Below are positions 34,019 through 39,560 of a stretch of 39,560 bases of DNA, one piece after another. Each line of letters starts with the position of its first letter. The first letter of the stretch is position 1. Below the pieces are notes generated by a model that searched no databases, was not told the DNA's origin, and worked only from the letters and a program-made list of their open reading frames with translations. Both the position numbers and the translations under genes were made by a program. The DNA is taken from contig PLPA01000283.1 in assembly GCA_003159355.1 (NCBI GenBank), positions 43,621-83,180 on the forward strand, given 5' to 3'. This stretch comes from Acidobacteriaceae bacterium. GTDB lineage: Bacteria; Acidobacteriota; Terriglobia; Terriglobales; Acidobacteriaceae.

Positions 34019-34504
34019 CTAACTCGCCCCGATGCGCCCGCGCAGGCGCTTGAGCACGTTGGGCGGGACCAGGCCGCTCACGTCACCGCCGAAGCTGAAG
34101 ACTTCCTTCAGCATGCGCGAACTGACAAAGGAGTAGCGGCCGGCGGGTTGCAGGAAGACGGTCTCGATCTCTGGGGCCAGCCGTCGGTTCATCAGCGCCA
34201 TCTGGAACTCGTACTCGTAGTCGCTGATGGCGCGGATGCCTCGCAGAATCGCCGAGACGCCTTGCTGGCGCGCAAACTCCACCATCAGCCCATCGAAGGT
34301 AGCCACCGAGACGTTGCCCAGAGCGCTGGTCGATTCCTTCAGCATCTCGACGCGCTCCTCGACGGTGAAGAGCGGATCTTTCCCCGGATTGTTGAGGATG
34401 GCGACGATGAGGTGGTCAAAGAGTTTGGCGCCGCGCTGGATCAGGTCGATGTGACCGTTGGTCGGCGGGTCGAAGGTGCCGGGATAAAGGGCGCTAACGC
34501 TCAT
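34019..34504 (-). CDS. coaD: Phosphopantetheine adenylyltransferase
   Basis: 161 residues from the ATG at 34504, the usual family length. The nucleotidyltransferase motif GTFDPPTNGHIDLI gives the TxGH site (TNGH). ILRGIRAISDYEYEFQMALM and RYSFVSSRMLKEVFSFGGDV are the other conserved CoaD segments. It transfers AMP from ATP to 4'-phosphopantetheine, the fourth step of coenzyme A synthesis, in the cytoplasm. It lies 38 bases after the ThyX-like gene on the same strand and is probably co-transcribed. An in-frame TTG at 34516 is less likely. Confidence 0.95.
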   Translation of the reverse strand: MSVSALYPGTFDPPTNGHIDLIQRGAKLFDHLIVAILNNPGKDPLFTVEERVEMLKESTSALGNVSVATFDGLMVEFARQQGVSAILRGIRAISDYEYEFQMALMNRRLAPEIETVFLQPAGRYSFVSSRMLKEVFSFGGDVSGLVPPNVLKRLRGRIGAS

Positions 34505-34542
34505 GATGGCTCTCAAGTGATTCTAGCAGCGCGGCGAACCGG

Positions 34543-36060
34543 CTACCGCTGCAGCAGGTTGATGGGCTGGGTGAAGTCGGTGACGCGAATCTGCTGGGCC
34601 AGCGCCGGGTGCTGGCGCTTCAGGGCCAAAAACATCTCCCAGGCGACGCGGCGATAGCTGAAGTGGCCGGCGGGCCCAGAGCGCAGTTCGATGATGTATT
34701 GGGCTTCGGCGAAGTCCATCTTGAAGAGCGAGCGAATACGCGTAGCCAGCGGCAGCAGGTAGAGCGCCGACTGGGCGGCTTCAGGAGCCGCGCTGGCCGC
34801 GACCCGCGCGCTGGCGGCGTGGGCCAGGGCAACGGCGGATTGAAATTCGGCCAGGACGCCGGCTTCGGCGAGGATGTTTACGTCAGGGCCAAGGTCGCCT
34901 GACGTGGGCGTCTCGTAGCCGTGCAGCGCCGTGAACGGCTGGATGATCTGCGTGCAGCGGCGATGGCGGTGCATGTCGCGGAAGCCGCCAATGTCCATCA
35001 GAATGTCAAACCGGAGCGAAGCTCCAGCGTGAAAAGCACGGAGTGCTTCATCGTGCTTGCCGCGGTGGCGTAATCCTAGCTCCACGATCTCCGCAATGCG
35101 AGAGGCTGGAAGCCCGGCGACCAGGTCGCGAATCTGCCGGTAGGGGTGATGGCTGGCCGAGTAGAGCAGCGTAGCAGCCAGTTCAACTTCCAGGCTCTCG
35201 GTGAGCTCCACCAGATCGACCACCGGCGCCACTGCGTAGGGCAGGCCATTGAGAATTTCGGTGGCGGCGAGAGCGAGTTCGGCGCGGGTCTGGATCTCGT
35301 AGTCGTTGGGCTGGGCGTACTTGACCAGCGTGGGAGCGCTGCGGACCTCTCCGGCCTGGGCATTCACATTCCATGCGGGGCCGATGGCGGCTTCGCGCAG
35401 CTTGGTTCCCAGGTCGCGCACCTCGGCCGCGGGGTGGGAGAGCAGCCGCGAGACCTGAGTCTCCAGCGTCCGCGCGTTCGTGATCTGGCCGAGCGAAGTG
35501 TTGGTGGCCAGCGGAAGCAGGTAGCGGGCCACGTCGAAGGCGCGCGCCTTGAGTGTTCGCTCGTAGGCCTCCGGCTTCATCGCCTCCGGGCAGGGAACGC
35601 GCCGCCGCAGGGCCTCCAGAACCGCCGCGGTGGTGCGCTGGTAGGCGGAAAAAAGGCTCGTAATGGTATCGGAATAAAGCTGCGCCGCGCCGGAATCCTC
35701 GCCGAAATCAGGAAAATACCAGCCGGATTTGAGGAAGTTCTGGTAGCGTGTTGATCGTTCCTGGCCGTCCCACCTCTGCTCATCCACCAGCACAATGGCG
35801 GCCAGCAGGCTGAGCCGCTCGATGGCCATCGCCACATGGGCCAGGTCGGCGATGGAGCGGTGGCCGTATTGAAAATAGAAGGTGTTGAGGAACTGCTCGG
35901 CGCGCTGGCGGCTGATTTCGGCCAGCGACTCGCGCATGGAGAGAGCGGAGCGGGAGTACTTGGCCATGGCATAGGCCAGCACTTCGGGGTCGGCGCCGTG
36001 CACGGCGAAGACTTCGGTCTGATTGCGGGCGCCGGGAGGCATCAAAGATTCACTGGACAT
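34543..36060 (-). CDS. Two-domain ThyX-like (FAD-dependent thymidylate synthase superfamily) protein
   Basis: About 505 residues from the ATG at 36060 (MSSESLMPPGARNQTEVFAV). Upstream ATGs at 36090 and 36141 are in frame, but none has a good ribosome binding site. Two ThyX-like halves are visible. The first has YGHRSIADLAHVAMAIERLS and QERSTRYQNF, then ARYLLPLATNTSLGQITNAR. The second has DMHRHRRCTQIIQPF, like the RHR signature, and ALYLLPLATRIRSLFKMDFA. Normal ThyX is about 220-250 residues and works as a tetramer. The catalytic Ser expected after RHRxx is replaced in the second half (RHRRCTQ). Whether it methylates dUMP is therefore open; it could be a diverged flavoprotein or structural duplication. 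It lies immediately before coaD on the same strand. Confidence 0.75.
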   Translation of the reverse strand: MSSESLMPPGARNQTEVFAVHGADPEVLAYAMAKYSRSALSMRESLAEISRQRAEQFLNTFYFQYGHRSIADLAHVAMAIERLSLLAAIVLVDEQRWDGQERSTRYQNFLKSGWYFPDFGEDSGAAQLYSDTITSLFSAYQRTTAAVLEALRRRVPCPEAMKPEAYERTLKARAFDVARYLLPLATNTSLGQITNARTLETQVSRLLSHPAAEVRDLGTKLREAAIGPAWNVNAQAGEVRSAPTLVKYAQPNDYEIQTRAELALAATEILNGLPYAVAPVVDLVELTESLEVELAATLLYSASHHPYRQIRDLVAGLPASRIAEIVELGLRHRGKHDEALRAFHAGASLRFDILMDIGGFRDMHRHRRCTQIIQPFTALHGYETPTSGDLGPDVNILAEAGVLAEFQSAVALAHAASARVAASAAPEAAQSALYLLPLATRIRSLFKMDFAEAQYIIELRSGPAGHFSYRRVAWEMFLALKRQHPALAQQIRVTDFTQPINLLQR

Positions 36061-36206
36061 TCGTGTGTGCTCGCGAACAGAATACGACATTAGGGTGGAT
36101 TGAGTTGTGCATCCTTGGTCCCGCTCGCGGCGTCTATTCAATTAGCCGAAGCGTGAGCGGCAAAACAGGGCAAGTCGGTACAAGGCAAATCAGGAGCAGC
36201 CCAGCC

Positions 36207-37016
36207 ATGCTGGAGTATCTGGTACGCACGTCGCACAAGCCACGGCCCTTGCCGCCGGGCCGCTGGCTGATCAAGCAGCGCTGGAACGATCTGCTCTTTG
36301 CCCATTGGCCGGTGCCGGCCTCGGTGCTTGCTACGCTGATTCCAGAGGGTTTGCAGGTAGACACCTTCCAGGGTTCCGCGTGGCTGGGAATGATGCCCTT
36401 CTGGATGGACCGCATCAAGATGCGCGGCATTCCGCCGGTTCCGGGGACGAGCGGCTTTCCCGATCTGAGTTTGCGCACCTATGTCCGCGAGGAGCGGACC
36501 GGAACGCCGGGGGTGGTCTGTCTCTCGCTGGATGCCAGTAACCTGCTGGCGGTTGCGGTGGGGCGTGCCGCCTATCGCCTCCCCTACCACTGGGCCGAGA
36601 TGCGCATGGAGCAGCGGACCGAGCGGGAGTATTCGTTTTATAGCCGCAGGCGCTTTGCCGGCCGGCCGGTGATCTTCAAGGCGCGCTACCGCGGGCTGGG
36701 TCCGTCGCGGCGGCTGGCGGAGAGCGGCGAGGGCTCTCTGGAACACTTCCTGATGGAGCGCTACAGCCTCTTTTCCAGCAACCGCGACGGCCAGCCCATT
36801 CGCGCCAATCTGCACCACATCACCTGGCCGCTCGAAGAGGCCGAGGCGGAGATCGAGCAAAACGATCTGGCTGCGGTGCTCGGCATTCAATTGCCGGAGC
36901 AGGAGCCGGTACTGCACTACACGCGGAGGCTGGCGGTTTATATCTGGCCAACGGAGCTGGTGCGTCCGTCGCTGGTGGCGCGCCCCGTGACGGTGGCGGC
37001 TACACCGTCGGGGTAG
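36207..37016 (+). CDS. DUF2071 / YqjF-family protein
   Basis: 269 residues from the ATG at 36207, with GGAG about 11 bases upstream; an earlier ATG at 36063 is less likely because it overlaps the divergent gene's start. Characteristic DUF2071 segments are RWNDLLFAHWPVPASVLATL, IPEGLQVDTFQGSAWLGMMP, FPDLSLRTYVREERTGTPGV, and a late RANLHHITWPLEEAEAEIEQ. There is no signal peptide or membrane helix. Function is unknown in the family. It is divergent from the ThyX-like gene with 146 bases between starts. Confidence 0.85.
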   Translation: MLEYLVRTSHKPRPLPPGRWLIKQRWNDLLFAHWPVPASVLATLIPEGLQVDTFQGSAWLGMMPFWMDRIKMRGIPPVPGTSGFPDLSLRTYVREERTGTPGVVCLSLDASNLLAVAVGRAAYRLPYHWAEMRMEQRTEREYSFYSRRRFAGRPVIFKARYRGLGPSRRLAESGEGSLEHFLMERYSLFSSNRDGQPIRANLHHITWPLEEAEAEIEQNDLAAVLGIQLPEQEPVLHYTRRLAVYIWPTELVRPSLVARPVTVAATPSG

Positions 37017-37018
37017 AA

Positions 37019-37045
37019 AACAGTGAACAGGGAACAGTGGACAGG
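37019..37045 (+). repeat. Short imperfect tandem repeat (AACAGTG units)
   Basis: Four 6-8 base units follow each other: AACAGTG, AACAGGG, AACAGTG, GACAGG. They begin three bases after the DUF2071 gene. Similar short dispersed repeats occur in intergenic DNA; no function is evident. Confidence 0.5.
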
Positions 37046-37263
37046 TTTCGGCGGTATGGGCTTGGTGGGCTGCCAGTTCTCAATGGGGAGTAGTGGTGTG
37101 GTTTCCGAATCGACGACGATCCAGGCGGGAATCAAATATCTCTTAACGGAGCCCGACACGTAGAGTGCCTAGGTTTGGGTCTGATACGCCATGCCTTCCA
37201 CAAACTCACGGTGATATTGGCCATCCGCTCATCCCACGCTGCCTCGGCACAGTGATCGCCTTG

Positions 37264-37269
37264 TATAAT
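37264..37269 (+). promoter_or_regulatory. Possible -10 element TATAAT
   Basis: A perfect TATAAT lies 39 bases before the nuclease-like gene start. There is no good -35 hexamer at the expected place. The surrounding 292-base gap is otherwise featureless apart from the short tandem repeat. Confidence 0.35.
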
Positions 37270-37308
37270 TCTTGGTGACAGATCGAGGGGAGCTATAAGC
37301 TGAGACCC

Positions 37309-38760
37309 ATGATATCCGAGACCGTGCTTGGACACCTCGCAAATCGCTTTGGCAGTCAGCAAGAGAATCTGGCCACAGAGGCGTTGTGCTTCATCCTGCG
37401 GACCTCTCCTGCCGCGTCCCATGCATTTACAGAATTCGTTCGCCAAATCGGGTTTGATTGCCCGGAAGACTTGCTCTTCGAACCACAGCGGGGCGGATTG
37501 GAAGAGTGCGTCCCGGACATAACGTGCCACGATGTCAAGGGAGAGCTCAGACTGATCGTGGAAAACAAGTTCTGGGCTGACCTGACCAGGCACCAGCCTC
37601 GGACTTACGTTCGTCAGCTTCGTCAGACTAAAGTTCCCGCTGCTTTGCTGTTTGTGGTTCCAGAAGCTCGCGTACCCTTAATCTGGCTTGAGATCGTTCG
37701 TCAATGCGAAGCTGATCACATCCCAGTCGGCGACGTTCAAAGGCGTGCAGCGATGACGACTGGTCGACTCGGAGAAGGGCATCACATAGCGACGACGTCG
37801 TGGAGATCGCTCCTTGATGCCCTTTCTCAGGCTGCACCGTTAGATGGAGAGATTGATCGTCGAAACGACATTGCTCAGCTTCGGGGGTTGTGCAACATGA
37901 TGGACGAAGAAGAGATCCTACCGCTAAAAGAAAACGAGATCACTGACCAGCACATGGCGTTACGGATCATGAATTTCCATGATCTTTCGCGTGCCATCGC
38001 CGGCGAGGCCGTAAGCATGCACCTGTGCAGTCGTGGTGACCCTCGTACCTCGCATCTTCGATATTCCTCAGGCGCATACGTCGAGTTCGGCAATTACCGT
38101 GCATGGATGGGATTCGACGTCGTGGCGTGGTACCGCAAAGGGGTTTCACCGATATGGGTGACCTTCCTTAATGAAGCGCAGATGCCTGAGATCCGTGCCC
38201 AACTCCGTGAGCTACGAAAGACTTCACCTCAGCGTTGCTACGATTCCCAGAACGGTCGGCTTGTGATGGTGCCGATCCTTTTGACTCCGGGCGCGGAGAA
38301 GTACAAAATCCTCGAAAGTGCAATGAGTCAAATTGGTGAACTGGCGGAGATGCTTGGCGTGCGGCTACCCTCAGTCACGAGGAACAGCGAAGACCCCGAG
38401 GCAGACCACGACGAACACACGGCTCCGCAAACCATAGTAGAGGTTGGCACGGAAGGCGGGACCCTGACCCTGTTCGGGGATAGGGATGCTGCCGGCAAAT
38501 GGAGGTTTTGGACAAATACCGACGAGACCACGTTTAATTATTTGCTTGATGAGGAGGACCTGTGCGGATTGGGAGACCTTGTCAACATAAGCAAGCCCGT
38601 TACTTCTTTCTGTGACGCTCTTTCCTTGTTGGACAAATACCGATGGTACGGTTTTGTCCCTCTCAAAATTCATCCCGATTTCAGCGCTGCGATTCTGAGA
38701 GAAGTACAAAAGAAAGGCACGCCAGAGGAAATAGCCTCATGGATCAATCGCATTCACTAG
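37309..38760 (+). CDS. PD-(D/E)XK nuclease-superfamily protein, solitary
   Basis: 483 residues. The N-terminal domain has the nuclease signature: Glu24, Pro69-Asp70 (ECVPDITCHD), then Glu85-Asn86-Lys87 (LRLIVENKFWA) and a QxxxY helix at Gln96/Tyr100 (HQPRTYVRQL). This resembles the PDDEXK_4-type group, whose members are often of unknown role or linked to defence. The rest is a large alpha/beta region without recognised motifs (residues about 180-483, including HLRYSSGAYVEFGNYRAWMG). The gene is flanked by housekeeping genes, has lower GC than its neighbours and no partner methylase or helicase. A strong GAGGGGAG lies 16 bases before the ATG, too far to be ideal. Horizontal acquisition is inferred, not shown. 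Confidence 0.7.
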   Translation: MISETVLGHLANRFGSQQENLATEALCFILRTSPAASHAFTEFVRQIGFDCPEDLLFEPQRGGLEECVPDITCHDVKGELRLIVENKFWADLTRHQPRTYVRQLRQTKVPAALLFVVPEARVPLIWLEIVRQCEADHIPVGDVQRRAAMTTGRLGEGHHIATTSWRSLLDALSQAAPLDGEIDRRNDIAQLRGLCNMMDEEEILPLKENEITDQHMALRIMNFHDLSRAIAGEAVSMHLCSRGDPRTSHLRYSSGAYVEFGNYRAWMGFDVVAWYRKGVSPIWVTFLNEAQMPEIRAQLRELRKTSPQRCYDSQNGRLVMVPILLTPGAEKYKILESAMSQIGELAEMLGVRLPSVTRNSEDPEADHDEHTAPQTIVEVGTEGGTLTLFGDRDAAGKWRFWTNTDETTFNYLLDEEDLCGLGDLVNISKPVTSFCDALSLLDKYRWYGFVPLKIHPDFSAAILREVQKKGTPEEIASWINRIH

Positions 38761-39003
38761 GACTGGTCGGAAGGATGTGCCGATAGACCCACCAAGCTCC
38801 CGAGTTCCGGACGAACGACCGGCTAACCGGAGATTGCACCAACACCCAATGGCGAAATCTGGAGTCACCCGCGCTCCATTCCTCTAAAATTGTTCTGTAT
38901 GAGCCGGAAGCCTCTTTCGTTGGGGGGCGCGTCTTCCATCCGGCCACAGCATCCAAGAAGAATGAGATTACCTTTTAACGCAGCCGATCCGCGAGAAAGC
39001 GAA

Positions 39004-39009
39004 AAAGGA
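39004..39009 (+). promoter_or_regulatory. Shine-Dalgarno AAAGGA that favours the TTG start of leuA
   Basis: AAAGGA lies six bases before the TTG at 39016. The alternative ATG at 38962 has only a weak AAGAAG before it and would add 18 residues that look non-conserved. Confidence 0.5.
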
Positions 39010-39015
39010 CCGACA

Positions 39016-39560
39016 TTGAATCATCCGAAAACCAAGTACTCTCCGACTCCAGCCGTCCGGTTGAACGATCGCCGATGGCCCGGCAAAATCCTCGACAAGG
39101 CGCCAATCTGGTGCAGCGTGGACCTGCGCGACGGCAATCAGGCGCTGATCGATCCAATGGATGCGGAGCGCAAGAACAGAATGTTCGATCTGCTGGTTAA
39201 GTTGGGTTTCAAGGAAATCGAAGTGGGATTTCCCGCCGCCTCGCAGACCGATTATGATTTTTGCCGTGAACTGATTGATAAGGGGCGCATCCCACCGGAT
39301 GTCACCGTGCAGGTGCTGACGCAGGCGCGCGAGCCGTTGATTCGTCGCACCTTCGAGGCGCTGCAAGGCGCGCCACGCGCCATCGTTCACCTCTATAACT
39401 CCACCTCGACGGCGCAGCGCGAGATTGTCTTCAAGATGGATCGCGAGGGAGTGAAGCAAATTGCCGTCCAGGGCGCGCGGATGCTGCAAGAGATAGCGGC
39501 ATCTTATCCGGGAACGGATTGGATCTTTGAATATTCTCCGGAGAGTTTTACCGGGACGGA
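39016..39560 (+). CDS. leuA: 2-isopropylmalate synthase, N-terminal part (cut by window end)
   Basis: The frame stays open to the end of the window; about 181 residues are visible from a TTG start ([20 protein letters not shown]). An in-frame ATG at 38962 is the alternative start. The catalytic barrel begins with [20 protein letters not shown], where the DLRDGNQ segment holds the metal and 2-oxoacid site residues. [32 protein letters not shown] and [12 protein letters not shown] follow. This closely matches the long LeuA type found in actinobacteria rather than the E. coli type. It condenses acetyl-CoA and 2-oxoisovalerate, the first step of leucine synthesis. No leucine leader peptide or T-box was recognised in the 255 bases upstream. 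Confidence 0.93.
   Translation, partial: MNHPKTKYSPTPAVRLNDRRWPGKILDKAPIWCSVDLRDGNQALIDPMDAERKNRMFDLLVKLGFKEIEVGFPAASQTDYDFCRELIDKGRIPPDVTVQVLTQAREPLIRRTFEALQGAPRAIVHLYNSTSTAQREIVFKMDREGVKQIAVQGARMLQEIAASYPGTDWIFEYSPESFTGT

Noticed and set aside
1-39560. CRISPR array, rRNA, transposase or integrase
   Set aside because: No regularly spaced repeats, rRNA-like sequence or recombinase motifs were seen on either strand.

Overview
The window looks like a chromosomal segment of an acidobacterium (Acidobacteriota, probably Terriglobia). This is an inference from gene content: Oar-like TonB-dependent receptors (TBDRs) with a carboxypeptidase-regulatory N-terminus, several FG-GAP/ASPIC-UnbV (CRTAC1-type) proteins, secreted beta-propellers, a two-domain ThyX-like protein and a mycobacterial-type LeuA, all in GC-rich DNA. 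No phylogenetic marker such as rRNA is present, so the phylum call is moderate.

Region 1 (1-11.1 kb, + strand) is a tightly packed run of exported proteins: a TBDR cut by the window edge, a previously unlisted 42-residue peptide gene with a strong ribosome binding site, a mono-haem protein resembling the hydrazine-synthase alpha subunit family, a CRTAC1 protein, a beta-propeller fused to a di-haem MauG/cytochrome-c-peroxidase-like domain, a ligand-binding-type propeller and an orphan amino-acid-type ABC binding protein. Several junctions overlap or are only a few bases apart, so this is probably one operon. It has the parts of a system that recognises, oxidises and takes up something at the outer membrane, possibly a modified peptide or metallophore. 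That role is a hypothesis.

Region 2 (11.1-20.1 kb) has a convergent 891-residue parvulin-TPR-CRTAC1 fusion protein and then a cusCBA-type copper/silver efflux operon. Its pump keeps all three methionines of the CusA metal relay.

Region 3 (20.1-27.5 kb) has a second, complete TBDR, a membrane NapH-NapG-like polyferredoxin fusion and, convergent with it, a reductive dehalogenase rdhA with an rdhB-like anchor. Together these could form a quinol-to-corrinoid respiratory or detoxifying dehalogenation chain.

Region 4 (27.2-33.9 kb) has a second metal efflux operon (czcCBA-like, with the D/D/E residues of divalent-cation pumps). It is bracketed by two same-orientation copies of a composite sequence: a GGGTGTACTTTTGG motif followed 71-73 bases later by TGAATCCCCCTCTC, which resembles the 3' end of a serine tRNA. 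This suggests an island scar or integration boundary.

Region 5 (34-39.6 kb) is housekeeping: coaD, a double ThyX-like protein, a DUF2071 protein, a solitary PD-(D/E)XK nuclease-like gene of foreign appearance, and the start of leuA running off the window. No rRNA, complete tRNA, CRISPR array, transposase or integrase was found.
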